From NCBI RefSeq assembly GCF_003119115.1, contig NZ_CP022364.1, forward strand, positions 1 through 64,000: a stretch of 64,000 nt of DNA, given 5' to 3'. A program made the position numbers and the translations under genes. A model generated the notes under the pieces. The model was not told where the DNA came from, ran no database searches, and saw only the letters and a program-made list of their open reading frames with translations. Of this stretch, positions 36,401 to 43,838 are shown piece after piece; position 1 is the stretch's first letter, and the number at the start of each line of letters is the position of its first letter. The DNA is from Azospirillum sp. TSH58. GTDB lineage: Bacteria > Pseudomonadota > Alphaproteobacteria > Azospirillales > Azospirillaceae.

Positions 36401-37185
36401 TCGACCCGGCGACGGGCGCCGTGCTGGTCCCCGGCGGCACGGTTACGCGTACGGTCACGCAGTCGGTGGAGACGACGGAGACGGTGCAGATCAGCCGCAG
36501 CATTGACGACAAGATGTCGGGCATCCTGGCCTCCATCAAGGAGTCCTCTGCCGGCATCAACACATCCGCCGCCGGCATGCAGAAGCTGCTGGAGCGGGCG
36601 GTGGACGGCGACGGCCTCATGGTCAGGACCCGGCCCACCAGCGACCCACGGAGCTGGGTGGCTTTCGAGCGGGGCGGCGTCGTGCCCGGCTTCGAAAACG
36701 GCGGGATTGTCGCCAACGGCATCCCTGGCCGGGACAGCGTGGTTGCCCGCGGGCCGGGCGGCATGCCGATCTGGCTGGCCGGGCTGGAGGGCATCCTAAC
36801 CGCTTCGGCCACCGCCGCGATCGGGGGCAAGCCGACCATCGATTACATCAACCAGCACCACGCCCTGCCGGGGTGGGAGCGCGTGGGGTACGAGGCTGGG
36901 GGCATCGCCCCGCCGGCCAATGACCTCTGGGCGCCCAACGTCACGCCGATCCGGCGGCAGGACTACGCTCCGGCGCCGAGCCGCTCGGGGTCGGACGACC
37001 GCGCCGTTGCCGAGCTTCGCTTGCTTCGGCAGGCCATTGAGCGGCTGGAGCGCCGGCTGGAGCGCAACGAGGGCATGGACCAGGAGCAGCGAGCGGCCAT
37101 CGCGCAGGAGATGGCGAGGCTGCTCGACCGCGTGGCGGATGCCACTGAAACCACCGCTCAGAAGGTCAGCGGGAGGCAAGGCTGA
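27460..37185 (+). CDS. giant tail tape measure protein with lytic transglycosylase domain
   Basis: A 3241-residue intact protein; lambda gpH has 853. Start ATG 27460 is chosen because the element homologue begins at the matching position. Order: helical N-terminus with TVDNGSVAEDLRKIQGLF. A long coiled-coil zone with near-repeats (LIAMEGFAQQDRIAQTKAAV and similar) covers residues about 330-520. A hydrophobic block MGQPPMMIFVQQSGQIVQAL follows. An SLT domain spans residues about 1450-1570, with catalytic Glu1477 in IQKESTWNP and the motif GAAGLMQIMP. A GEEGPELVKL motif lies near 2030, 26-residue repeats at about 2766-2990, and a Gly-rich end (ARGPGGMPIWLAGLEGI). Tape measures set tail length, and the SLT domain opens peptidoglycan during DNA entry. 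Confidence 0.92.
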   Translation: MTDMRLARLTVDNGSVAEDLRKIQGLFDAVGGSVENTTKRLTGTSREFQAIARQAGVVTDAGAKIVRVFGEAKAAIDKGSVSAEDGARAMATLAKTVGITGQGLVEFVNTARASKASLEGLTEGTKEYREATAAHNRTLAEAIQRQQEKRREDEEAARKAQEATEATQRNARAVQALAEQMDSSTAAQNRFAAKQQEVIDLFVAGDLNGRQFARAMEHVSNSFDPAVIEARKLQVEYQNLLAKYDPVRAAVREHGQEVARATAILDKSNASEQVRTAVLKGIADAYDPATRAANERTAALKREEEAQAALMTSYREQAALARSSAEGQGTWNAYAGATTPKPKSAKDSADFFGPMLEKQALADEWESLIAMEGFAQQDRIAQTKAAVASNWEAQLTMDAWGAAEAKARLAAEWQGMLTVEEIKTAERMALTKAAVAERWEAQIAMEGFAAAEAKAKLAKDWEGMLAAEGFAQKERLAQLEHHAALVMQAELDMASFDAPAKFNRLVAGYDKESTDALKYANALGELRSTAAAAGVPLEQLAAAEEKLAAKMSPAALAAKRQADELAELRRTIDPMGERLRDLEAKKLKLDEAFAAGKLEGGRAEYEALSAAYEKHRLQLVRSTEAAEGFAGKIGLTRAQMTALAPQINDVVSGLMMGQPPMMIFVQQSGQIVQALQAGGAEFKLFSGSMGVALGVIAGVTVAMIALVAASESYRNSINAVNDANRIMGDSTGYSRGQLEDLAGSLDKVSTRSARQMETAFIRVGNVAGDQFRGAMGIVRDFARVTGQEVPEAAQKLADLLKDPAKGAETLRDSYRALTAAQAEYVQRLAAQGDVGKAQQIQLDALKAKYQDFADEGVGYLARAYHFLRTGVSDAWDWMGQIGAPKSLTKQLADAEAVVAKIEAKFRSTMGRAPVGNELRQIEPEAYGEVDTLRARKTAEEAVAAARAAGAAAEERRKAGLSLSKQLDTEIGQQNALNNQYRALEKSVEAYSQQIDTLSQGEGRAAAQLGQVKEAYAQVAEALDRVKNAKATHLSVSERLARQDQIALSYATQYGQLADRNRAREQADLETAGQKLTTKEREAKINSAVAQVIAQQTAAVTGQVVAARSAIVSLDLLTTAYGRNAASVRDAELAQKVIQATMGMAPDLARQVARAITEQELAQRRLNAATYAANLRDQVEDAQRLADAWTFGAAAVREAALANEVLAEARKRGLDAERDADTIRGIAEGVAARDMAQRAQTFGQMAEEQRQAVALANAEYAMLGQSNAARAQQVAMLQAANDLRAKGADLTDAGTRAYIEQAGELARVNSILQDAAQNAANIAQPISTAFEDVLVGAKQAGEAIEALGEDLKRIFVRQTITKPFETLVSGELTKLMAGPVAVANDNTPRAAADAGLLDRIVGKVNGGLGSTAHNAMWVRMASGAAALDATGLTARTLTGPVPVPVAVKDAGELEGVIQTASTKYGVDANLIKAVIQKESTWNPTAVNPRSGAAGLMQIMPANWSAYGVTNPFDPAQNVDAGTRIFREHLDRAGGDLERALSTFGGFITKSSDGYVASVKANKAAYDQAATSTVTLAGAQTQAAAAALVFTSEQRKVIDAALGSQKATAEATNQQDALTDGLGHFRESLEAEVNSRDQAVRATQQLTQAQQTAAAGMVGGTQAALGGIMSLVGGITGAGTVSVGGSVISAGGPQGIQSALGSLWNGISGGSFANTSLSGIKTWLNSTAWGGNVASKTAPVAKAGNGMLAGGEGAQTGMGTAPATPAVTWGNVVGGGLTAVGGAMQMSRAQNAGQSIGGAAQMASGVMMLIPGMQVAGGLVALGGTLLSAFSDGNSRGDPYSVTNLSMKGGRFTRGSFDADNGGDPAKWNSAVDQVAGKLNSLMDTYGLVAGKLTNVAVGERNATPEQAMLQALRSMKSDNADIAWVLANAVGDDLDAAVKAIDFAAKFRDTVALWNSGMDSIVAATQQGTAAANAFGKSVLAFLDGAAATYDVAALSAKAGGKTGNPALDKLLAGLPGYATGTPSAKSGWAVVGEEGPELVKLSGGERIWNARESARMVAGLGQGRDTELVHVRPDELAWMHKTLGGGRINPATGLPMFLEGETGGVSDTGSGGVGGMGGNSDGYGGHTDRDGGFTASENSGGIAGAISSISTAISNASRAIANALGLDAKEAGLLSGMVGLAPTAAIAAMRAAAEFAGKGLTAAFGPGDAPAVAGPGDPGKSPTGGDFAAAEAVLTKLLDAIKADPTGATGKDVLGAMEAGNTGYTVAQLGGGSSDAYLAGVRGQGGEAKVAALAEDLDAAVQSIAEAGVAIPDVLRQALEKTNAYATSLGITPATEKRETAARLLNEKLGEQGLSTGRYGEVMGVVQSLADGTFSAVGKDFQALADDMVKSMAAMSAAGMQVPAALAAAEKRMLALVAAKARIDAEIAGVTDTSTDYQKQVAQLTGYWSMASTDLVKAMQAVGYEGDVLTQKLGEGLKNALEKLNKETAKSFDTGLRSAQGRSYIDDLAGIREWWNKNATDMVLAGRNPNDLYAARAEKALEGLSVDQLNDVITTFRGVDDVMVGFAQHAREIALSKAMTDLDQRFKAAQVSLGQLSQEEYDRYELNLKHTDELADVTDAAVRARLLEVQAIEKQAKAEEALTKKREELLQTGGGVRSWLDQKNATAGTSVSPQEARDAAQAQFARDLALARGGDVEAYGRLTGAADRLLSSQEALTASGTETQTMRAWVMSSLENLPATKSYDQQMLEELRKLGGSVNVQVELTTVRVITEQLSALSDADKAKLTQAAVVLRTVEERIGRFLTDAELGRLVDNALVTRDVQQTLGRDLTDAERTALVDGGNVLRTVEQLMGRTLTAVEVESIVQSGSVSRSIEQAIGRNLTAAEAASIVEAGSVTRSIDQHLARDLSAPEIAALVVGGAVERLVTQQLGRDLTWEERAGLVTAATVIRSVEQQLGRPLTAAEQAAIILPGSVQRTIGQQIDPATGAVLVPGGTVTRTVTQSVETTETVQISRSIDDKMSGILASIKESSAGINTSAAGMQKLLERAVDGDGLMVRTRPTSDPRSWVAFERGGVVPGFENGGIVANGIPGRDSVVARGPGGMPIWLAGLEGILTASATAAIGGKPTIDYINQHHALPGWERVGYEAGGIAPPANDLWAPNVTPIRRQDYAPAPSRSGSDDRAVAELRLLRQAIERLERRLERNEGMDQEQRAAIAQEMARLLDRVADATETTAQKVSGRQG
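35755..36480 (+). repeat. 26-codon tandem repeat array in the tape measure
   Basis: Residues about 2766-2990 consist of eight to nine units of the form V-x-R-x-(V/I)-E-Q-x-(L/I)-G-R-x-L-T-x-A-E-x-A-x-(L/I)-V. Examples are VTRDVQQTLGRDLTDAER, VSRSIEQAIGRNLTAAEA and VIRSVEQQLGRPLTAAEQ. The first and last units are degenerate. Each unit looks like a strand-turn-helix containing the signature GR-x-LT. Confidence 0.8.
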
Positions 37186-38759
37186 TGACGACAATCCACC
37201 TGATCGAGCTGGACGCCTACCATCTGGCGTCCGGCCACATTCACCGCTGGCACCTCGCCACCAAGCCGGGCTACCGGTCGGGCCCCGGCGATACCCCGGC
37301 CTCGCTGCCCTGGCTGCCGCTGGTGGGAAAGCCCTCCGACGTGTCGCTGTCGATTGCCAGCCTGGGGGAGACGATGGGGGCCACGTTGGTTTCCTTCGGG
37401 TCAGTCGAGTTGGACAACGCCCGTGATTGGCAGGGCGGTCGGCAGGCCCGGGTCTACGACGCGACTGCCGACGCCTGGATCACCGTCACGCTGCCGGCCC
37501 GCCCGCTCAACCCCTTGCTGACCGACTACGCCCTGGCCGGCTGGCCGCTGGTCGAGAAAGTCATCGAGGTGGGGGCACCCTACGCCACCGCCCAGGTGGT
37601 GGCGCGTGTCACCATGGAAATGCCGGACCCGGACAGCAAGCGCAGCACCATCAACCTGTCCGTCCGCGGGCGGGAGGCCGACTTTGACGACCCCCTTCTG
37701 ACGGAAAAATACAGCACCGGGGACGGCGAGTCCCTCGCCGACCGGACGAAGGAGCGGGCCTTCGGCCACTGCTACATGGAGCCGACCTATCTCGGAATCA
37801 TCGGCGGGCTCTACACCTGGAGCGTCAACGGCGGGCACCCCATTGATGGCGTGCCGACGCTGTGGGATCGCGGCTTTCGGATGATCCCGCGAACCACCGG
37901 AACGCCAGCCAGCAACGAGTTCAAGGCGGACCCAGCAACCGGGATCATCGTCACGGCCAGCCGACCGCCGGAGATCCTCTGCGAGGTGAAGGGCGACAAG
38001 ACCGGCGGCGTCTGGCGACGGTACGTCGGCGAGATGGCCCAGCACCTGGCAGTGACCGTTGCCGGCAAGGTGCCTCTCGCCAGAATGGACGCCGCATCTG
38101 TAGCGGTGCTGGACGCCACGCCGCGCGAGATCGGCTACGCGATCCCGACCGGCTCCAGCCCGACCCTGCGCGAGGCGTTGGACAAGCTGCTCTGCTCGCT
38201 GGCGCGCGGCTACTGGATCGTGACCGCCGATGACATGTTGACCGTTGGCCGGTTGCTCGCTCCCACGGCGCCCGCTGCCCGGACATACCGACGCGGGGTC
38301 AACACCCCCGGTCTGACGCCGCGCAGCACCGACAGCCGGGGCTTGCCGGCGAAGACCGTGACCTTGCGCTACGCCGGGATTCCGAAGGTCACCCAAACCA
38401 TCGTCGCCGACGCCCTGGACGAGGACGTGAAGCTGCACAAGGCGCTGTGGCGCGAGGTGACCGACACTGACGCAGCGACCGCAGCGGCATATCCCGGCGC
38501 GCGGTCTCCCACGGTCGAAACCCTGCTGTGGGACCGCACCCAGGCGGTGGCCGAGCAGGCGGAATTCCTGTCGGAGCTGAAGAAGGTCCGGCGCGTCTAC
38601 GACTTGGTCGCCCAGGACGGCGCCCCCGGCACCGACCGGCGGGCCGTGCTTCAGGTCTTCGATGACCTCGCCGGCTATGAGACCGGGCGTCTCGTCACGG
38701 TCATCGGGCGGATCAACAACGCCCGCTCCAAAATTCCCACCCTCGTCGTCCGGGAGTAG
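37185..38759 (+). CDS. tail tip/baseplate hub-type protein, 524 aa
   Basis: Starts at ATG 37185 overlapping the tape measure stop. The first 130 residues (HLIELDAYHLASGHIHRWHL, then RPLNPLLTDYALAGWPLVEK) are beta-rich and resemble an N-terminal distal-tail-type domain. The rest includes VARVTMEMPDPDSKRSTINL, a Gly-rich middle and a helical C-terminal section (AVAEQAEFLSELKKVRRVYD). Proteins directly following the tape measure form the distal tail or hub in siphoviruses. I recognise no specific family, so the assignment is by position and fold impression. Confidence 0.6.
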   Translation: MTTIHLIELDAYHLASGHIHRWHLATKPGYRSGPGDTPASLPWLPLVGKPSDVSLSIASLGETMGATLVSFGSVELDNARDWQGGRQARVYDATADAWITVTLPARPLNPLLTDYALAGWPLVEKVIEVGAPYATAQVVARVTMEMPDPDSKRSTINLSVRGREADFDDPLLTEKYSTGDGESLADRTKERAFGHCYMEPTYLGIIGGLYTWSVNGGHPIDGVPTLWDRGFRMIPRTTGTPASNEFKADPATGIIVTASRPPEILCEVKGDKTGGVWRRYVGEMAQHLAVTVAGKVPLARMDAASVAVLDATPREIGYAIPTGSSPTLREALDKLLCSLARGYWIVTADDMLTVGRLLAPTAPAARTYRRGVNTPGLTPRSTDSRGLPAKTVTLRYAGIPKVTQTIVADALDEDVKLHKALWREVTDTDAATAAAYPGARSPTVETLLWDRTQAVAEQAEFLSELKKVRRVYDLVAQDGAPGTDRRAVLQVFDDLAGYETGRLVTVIGRINNARSKIPTLVVRE

Positions 38760-38762
38760 CCG

Positions 38763-39653
38763 ATGGGCTATGGCCTTCTCGCAGATCGCAACCGCTGGCC
38801 GGCTGCGACGCTGACCAGCAATGCCGATTGGTCGCCGAACTCGCCGCTCGTATCCTGCCAGTCGCTGCCCCTGCTGACCGCGGCGGTGTCGACCCGGCTC
38901 GGGACCGCCGTGAACCCGGTGGTGATCAACGCGGTGTTCCCTGAGCGCTACGCCTGCACCTATGCGGGCTGGTTCCGCACCAACTTCCGGCAGGCCGCCC
39001 GGTACCGGCTGGAACTGTTCGCCTCGACCGCGTTCACGGGGCTGCTGTTCGACACGCGCTCCACAACGACGGGCCGGGACCGGGCGGTCGTGCCGTCCCT
39101 GCTCGACTGGCGGCAACTCCGGTGGGGCGACAGCAACCTTTACCGGGGCGACTTGCCCGATGAGGACTACCAGCTCTACCCGACGAATATCCACGTCACC
39201 TTTCCCTTCTGCCGGGTCGGTAGTGCCCGGTGGACCTTCTACGGGGCCGCCTACCAGCCGGACGGAACCGACGCAGACGCCTACAGCCTGGGCTATGGCT
39301 GGATTTCCGACAGCCTACAGTTCTGGCGCTCTCTGGATGCCGAGGACGGCTACGTCTCGACCGACGAGGTGACGCGCTTTCCCGGCGGCGGGGTGTCGGT
39401 CGAGCCGGGGACCGGGTATCGCACCGTGACCATCCCCCGGCAGGTCAACGGTCGGCAGATCCGCGACAGCCTGTTCGACTTGGCCCGGCGGGTGGACTAC
39501 TCGAAGCCGGTGGTCTGGCTCCCCAACGCCGACGATCCGGCGGCCTGCTTCCGCTACGGCGGCCTTTTCCAGCGGCGAGGCGAACACGTCAACCGCTGGT
39601 TTGCCTCCTCCTACACCAGCAGCACCACCTCGCTTGAGGAGATCACCACATGA
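38763..39653 (+). CDS. distal tail structural protein, 296 aa
   Basis: It starts at ATG 38763, 3 bases after the previous stop. It is aromatic-rich and beta-rich (MGYGLLADRNRWPAATLTSN, YACTYAGWFRTNFRQAARYR, VVWLPNADDPAACFRYGGLF), typical of receptor-binding or tail tip proteins. The N-terminal pattern (ADRNRW then an Asn/Ser-rich strand) is seen in proteins of unknown function located between hub and fibre genes. Its stop overlaps the tail fibre start (ATGA at 39650-39653). Confidence 0.55.
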   Translation: MGYGLLADRNRWPAATLTSNADWSPNSPLVSCQSLPLLTAAVSTRLGTAVNPVVINAVFPERYACTYAGWFRTNFRQAARYRLELFASTAFTGLLFDTRSTTTGRDRAVVPSLLDWRQLRWGDSNLYRGDLPDEDYQLYPTNIHVTFPFCRVGSARWTFYGAAYQPDGTDADAYSLGYGWISDSLQFWRSLDAEDGYVSTDEVTRFPGGGVSVEPGTGYRTVTIPRQVNGRQIRDSLFDLARRVDYSKPVVWLPNADDPAACFRYGGLFQRRGEHVNRWFASSYTSSTTSLEEITT

Positions 39654-42565
39654 CGACGCAGAGCGACCTGCGCGCCATCAACGGCGACACCTACAACAGC
39701 AACACCAACCCCGGAGGTCTCGACGGCCCCGGCGGCATGGAGGCCAACTTCCCGCGGGCATTGGCGCTGGTCGCCCAGGGCCTGGACGACATGGCGGGTT
39801 ACCTGTCGCAGGCCAATTTCCTCGCCGCTCAGGCATCGGTGGCGACCATCCTGCAACTGTGTCAGGCGCTGGTGGCGCAGATCACGCAGGGCAGCACCTC
39901 CGCGCTCGCCTTCCCGATGGTGGACAAGGTGCTTTTATCGTCCAGTGCGGTCGCACAGGTCCATGTCTACGACACGAGGCTGGATGACCGCTTGCCGGAC
40001 GGGTCGCGCTGGAACGAACCGGGGCGGGGCTCGCACCTGTCCTACTGGTCCGAGGCGCTGGGCACGTACAGCGGGGTCAAGCGCGACGTTCCCGCAGTGG
40101 TGGCAATCTCTGCGCTCAAGGAGCAGTGGTATCTGCACGATGCGCTGGACCTCGACCCGGTCACTGGCGTTCCCCGCCTCTGGAGAGCGTCAAATCCGAC
40201 TGGCAACGGCCTCGTTCTGTGCGGCTCCTCCGCGCCGATTACCAGCGTCTTCGCGCGCAACAGCTACATTTATTTCGGAACCGGCATGGGTTTGCACGTT
40301 GTCAGCCTTACCGGCGACTGGTGCGAGCGGTACGACAACTCGGGCCGTCGCCGCCGGCTGGGGACCTTCGCGCAGCGGAACACTGTGATCCAGGAGGGGG
40401 CGGTCTTCGCGGCGGCGGCTCTCATTTCGACGCAGATCACAGGTGTGCACGCGGAGGTGCTGCCTTTCGCGCCACTCGACCCAACCGGCATGCCGATCCC
40501 GACAGTCGTCGTGACGACGCCGGCTGGCGCGAGCGTGATCCACCCCAATGGGCTGGTGGTGCACATCCCGGCGGCGCAGGGCTTGGCGGGTGTACAGTTG
40601 CGGCGGGACGGACAGCTGTGGCTGGCCGATGCCGCAGGGCACTCAGTGTACACAGGGCCTGTGCCCTACCAGACCATCAGCTACACAGCCTGGGCAAGCA
40701 AGGCGTACAACCGGGTTGGTGGCAGCAATGAGTGGCCCTTGATCTCCTACGGCGGGGCCAAGCGGATCGCCGGCAACGCTTTCGGCGGCAATGACGGTGG
40801 GTTTTCCCATCCGGGCTTGACTTTTTTACAGGAAGATCCGGGGAACCCGTCCAACGGCATGGTCGCCTTTACGACGATTACCTGGGCCACTGGGTGGCTG
40901 CCGGGGGACATCCGGCTCGCCGCACTCTGCGACGCGGCAGCGGGTGCACTCACGGGATCGGTTGAACTCGCGACCAACGGTGGCTTCGACACCGACACCG
41001 TATGGAGCAAGGGCGCCGGGTGGGCTATCGGCGGTGGCGTTGCCACCAAGACGTCCGGTACCGCTGGCTCGATTTCCGAGCCAGTCCCTTTCACTGCAGG
41101 GGTGCTCTACGCCATCACTTTCACTGTGGCGGGGGTGAGTGCTGGGTCCCTTACTCCCACTATCTCAGGGGCGACACAGACCGTTGGCGTGGCCGTCTCC
41201 ACGAATGGCACCTACACACAGTATTTGACTGCCCCGCCTTCTGCCGCGACCGTCGATTTCTATGCTTCCGGGTCTTTCACAGGGACGCTGGACGCCGTGT
41301 CGATCCGGCTCGCCGTGGCAGATCACAGCTACAAGGGCAAGGGTCTGATTCCGAACGGTACGCTCCAGCGCAATCCTGTGGCGCCCGGCGCGGACATGGT
41401 GGCGTGGTCCGGCTTTACCGGGTCCAACTGCCTGCTCCAGCCTTACAGCGCCGACCTGGACTTTACCGGTGATTTTTGGGTCGGCTGTTGGGTGAACAAC
41501 ACCTCGAATTGGAACGTCCTCTTCGACAGGTCGGCTGCCAGCGGCGCACACTGGCGGTGTGACAACATTGGCGGCTCTCCACAAGTGCCACGCTTCTGGG
41601 TCAGCGATGGATCGTACAACGCGTCCGTTGTGCTGCCGTCGTCCTTGCAAGGCTTGGGCTGGGTGCTGCTGATGTTTTGCCGCCGCGGGACACTGCTGGA
41701 AGCCTGGGTTAATGGCGTGCTGGTTGCCACCGGTTCGGCGGCCTCCGTTGGGTCCCTCGCCAATAGCGCGGCCACGCTGACAATCGGCAACGCCCGATCC
41801 CTGGCCGCCAACGCCAACTCGTCCATCGCCATGTTCCGCGCTGGGGCCGGCGCCCCATCTCCTGTCCAATTCCGCCGCATGTATGAGGACGAGCGCCCGC
41901 TAATCGCGGATGGCGCCAAGTGCCTGCTGGGCGGGACGAGCAATGGCATAACTGCACTATCCCGCTGCCCCCTGACCGGGCGTTTGGCGGCGGGAACCGG
42001 CGATGGTGTGACCATCTTTTCTGGCCTGCGCCCTGTGTCGTACCTGGACGAGGTGGCGCTTGCCGCCACCACCTCCGACACCATCCGGTCGGTCAGCCTG
42101 TGCGGCGGCGTGCTGCTGATCGGCACGGCTGCCGAGGTCGGCATCGTCTGTGACGCCACCGGCGGCAAGGAGGCCATCGCTGTGGGTGGCGTCACCCGTC
42201 CTGGCTCGAACCGCCCGCCAGAAATCTATGGCGTGACCCTCGACAGTGCGGCCGTGGTGCTGCCGGGGTCGCATGTCTTCGTGGAGGAGGGGCAGCGACG
42301 CGTCGTCCGCGCTCTGGTGAAGGTCACCGAATACAACAACCCGGCGGGCGAAGGAGCGACCTATGAGGTGCGCGGCGCGTTCCGGCGCGCGGCCGGCGGG
42401 AACATTACCCTCATCAGCAGTCAGCAGATCGGCACCCCAGACGAGACGACGAGCACGATGGATCTGGCGTGGGTTGTTGATACCGCATCCCAGACCGCTC
42501 GCCTTCAGGCCATCGGCGTCACGGGGAAGCGGTTGGTCTGGGAAGGCTCGAAGGAGATCCTGTGA
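39650..42565 (+). CDS. tail fibre with LamG/ConA-like domain
   Basis: A 971-residue protein. The N-terminal attachment region is rich in Asn/Gly (AINGDTYNSNTNPGGLDGPG). Propeller-like beta repeats follow (residues about 90-330; VVAISALKEQWYLHDALDLD, IYFGTGMGLHVVSLTGDWCE). A second beta domain lies at about 430-560. A ConA/LamG-type jelly roll spans about 595-745 (DLDFTGDFWVGCWVNNTSNW, LLEAWVNGVLVATGSAAS, ATLTIGNARSLAANANSSIA). The C-terminal 200 residues again contain beta repeats. LamG domains in fibres bind surface polysaccharides, so this is the probable host-range determinant. The stop overlaps the next ATG by one base (TGATG). Confidence 0.85.
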   Translation: MTTQSDLRAINGDTYNSNTNPGGLDGPGGMEANFPRALALVAQGLDDMAGYLSQANFLAAQASVATILQLCQALVAQITQGSTSALAFPMVDKVLLSSSAVAQVHVYDTRLDDRLPDGSRWNEPGRGSHLSYWSEALGTYSGVKRDVPAVVAISALKEQWYLHDALDLDPVTGVPRLWRASNPTGNGLVLCGSSAPITSVFARNSYIYFGTGMGLHVVSLTGDWCERYDNSGRRRRLGTFAQRNTVIQEGAVFAAAALISTQITGVHAEVLPFAPLDPTGMPIPTVVVTTPAGASVIHPNGLVVHIPAAQGLAGVQLRRDGQLWLADAAGHSVYTGPVPYQTISYTAWASKAYNRVGGSNEWPLISYGGAKRIAGNAFGGNDGGFSHPGLTFLQEDPGNPSNGMVAFTTITWATGWLPGDIRLAALCDAAAGALTGSVELATNGGFDTDTVWSKGAGWAIGGGVATKTSGTAGSISEPVPFTAGVLYAITFTVAGVSAGSLTPTISGATQTVGVAVSTNGTYTQYLTAPPSAATVDFYASGSFTGTLDAVSIRLAVADHSYKGKGLIPNGTLQRNPVAPGADMVAWSGFTGSNCLLQPYSADLDFTGDFWVGCWVNNTSNWNVLFDRSAASGAHWRCDNIGGSPQVPRFWVSDGSYNASVVLPSSLQGLGWVLLMFCRRGTLLEAWVNGVLVATGSAASVGSLANSAATLTIGNARSLAANANSSIAMFRAGAGAPSPVQFRRMYEDERPLIADGAKCLLGGTSNGITALSRCPLTGRLAAGTGDGVTIFSGLRPVSYLDEVALAATTSDTIRSVSLCGGVLLIGTAAEVGIVCDATGGKEAIAVGGVTRPGSNRPPEIYGVTLDSAAVVLPGSHVFVEEGQRRVVRALVKVTEYNNPAGEGATYEVRGAFRRAAGGNITLISSQQIGTPDETTSTMDLAWVVDTASQTARLQAIGVTGKRLVWEGSKEIL

Positions 42566-43248
42566 TGCACAACATTATCGACAGCTATAAGGGCGGTCGC
42601 TACCTCCTCCGCTGGGCCTTGGTCGAGATTCATCCGGCGGTGCTGGACGCGGAAACCGGGGACGAACTGGCGCCCGCCATCTACGGGCCGAGCTGCCCGG
42701 ACGCACCGCTTGACGTTTTCGCCGCCGAGCCGGAGGAGATCGAGGCGGTGCTGGCCGAGAATGCCGAGGTTCGGGCGCTCGCCGTCGCCGCCTTGCCGCC
42801 GGCCGAGCCGATCATCGTTCGGGACTTCGACGCGGAGGGCAACCTGGTCGCCGAGCGCGAGGTGATCCCGGAACCGCCCGCCGCCCCGGTGGTGCCGCTC
42901 GCCGAGCTGAAGGCCGCCGCGGTGGACCTGATCAACGCCCGCGTCGGCGAGCTGCGCGCGGACCACATCACCGTGACGGTCGGGCAGTCGGCGACCTATT
43001 TGGAAAAGCAGGACGAGGCTGCGCGGCATGCGGCTGGCGACAGCGGCCCGTTCCCTTACCTGTCCGCCGAAGCGATCGCCACCGGCTCCAGCCTGGACGA
43101 AGTGGCCGCCCTGGTCGGCGCCACGGCAACGGCCTGGACCGCGGTCAACGCCGACCTGGAGGGCAAGCGCCGCGCCGCGGTGGAGGCTGTCAAAGCCGCC
43201 GAATCGCCCGTCCAGGTCTACCAAGCCTGCACCCACCTCCGGGCCTGA
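42565..43248 (+). CDS. probable tail fibre assembly/accessory protein, 227 aa
   Basis: It begins at ATG 42565 within TGATG of the fibre stop, so it is coupled to the fibre gene. The N-terminal segment (IIDSYKGGRYLLRWALVEIH) is followed by an acidic Ala/Glu/Pro-rich stretch. A helical C-terminal half (LAELKAAAVDLINARVGELR, SSLDEVAALVGATATAWTAV) resembles the DUF4376-type tail proteins in which Ala/Gln helices bind the fibre tip. Immediately downstream is a strong terminator-like hairpin, so it closes the tail operon. Confidence 0.55.
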   Translation: MHNIIDSYKGGRYLLRWALVEIHPAVLDAETGDELAPAIYGPSCPDAPLDVFAAEPEEIEAVLAENAEVRALAVAALPPAEPIIVRDFDAEGNLVAEREVIPEPPAAPVVPLAELKAAAVDLINARVGELRADHITVTVGQSATYLEKQDEAARHAAGDSGPFPYLSAEAIATGSSLDEVAALVGATATAWTAVNADLEGKRRAAVEAVKAAESPVQVYQACTHLRA

Positions 43249-43285
43249 TCGCCCGCGACAAGACTCCCAACCCTGTCCACCGACC

Positions 43286-43307
43286 GGCGCCCGCGAGGCG
43301 CCTTTTT
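43286..43307 (+). terminator. rho-independent terminator after the tail operon
   Basis: GGCGCC-CGCGA-GGCGCC (43286-43302) followed by TTTTT (43303-43307): a tight 6-bp GC stem with a 5-nt loop. It separates the tail operon from the lysis genes and sits 36 bases before the next ATG. Confidence 0.8.
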
Positions 43308-43343
43308 CATGCCCGCGCCTCGGCGCCGGCCGCAGGAGGTCCC

Positions 43344-43838
43344 ATGCCCGATCCATCATCCGCCGCTGATGGCGGTGTCCTATCCAACATCTATTCGCAG
43401 ATCGCCGCCGGGGTCGGCGGCAGCCTCGTCGCGTGGCGGCTGTTGGTGTCCTTCGGGCGGCAGGACCGGGCCGCGAAGATGGAGGCGGAGATCCGCGCCG
43501 ACCTCCGCCAGCAGATCGCCGACCTCCGAGCGCAGGTGGTGCAGTTCCAGGCCAACATCGCTGACATGGCCCACGAGCGAAACGAGGCCGTGAAGGTGCG
43601 CGGCCAGCTCGAAGCCCGCATCGGTATGACCGAGGAGCGGCTTGCCACCACGCGGACCGAGCGGGACGAGGCCCGGACCGCGCTGGTTCGGGTCCAGCAG
43701 GAGAACGAGAACCTCATGGCGACGAACCAGCGACTGGTCGAGGAGGCCGCGGTCGCTGAGGCAGAAGCCCGGGGCGCGCCGGCCGGCACGAAGCCCGGGT
43801 CGCGGCAGGTGCCCGGAGAGCGGCCATGGAAAAGCTGA
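43344..43838 (+). CDS. membrane-anchored coiled-coil protein of the lysis region (spanin- or holin-like)
   Basis: A 164-residue protein, ATG 43344 after GCAGGAGG. A short hydrophobic N-terminal segment (residues about 16-36, IAAGVGGSLVAWRLLVSF) precedes one long charged coiled coil (about 45-140; ADLRQQIADLRAQVVQF, EERLATTRTERDEARTALV) and a Gly/Pro-rich tail. N-in membrane anchor plus periplasmic coiled coil is the plan of Rz-type i-spanins. However, no overlapping lipoprotein partner is seen in the expected frame, so holin accessory is an alternative. It is followed by an overlapping small gene and the endolysin. Confidence 0.5.
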   Translation: MPDPSSAADGGVLSNIYSQIAAGVGGSLVAWRLLVSFGRQDRAAKMEAEIRADLRQQIADLRAQVVQFQANIADMAHERNEAVKVRGQLEARIGMTEERLATTRTERDEARTALVRVQQENENLMATNQRLVEEAAVAEAEARGAPAGTKPGSRQVPGERPWKS

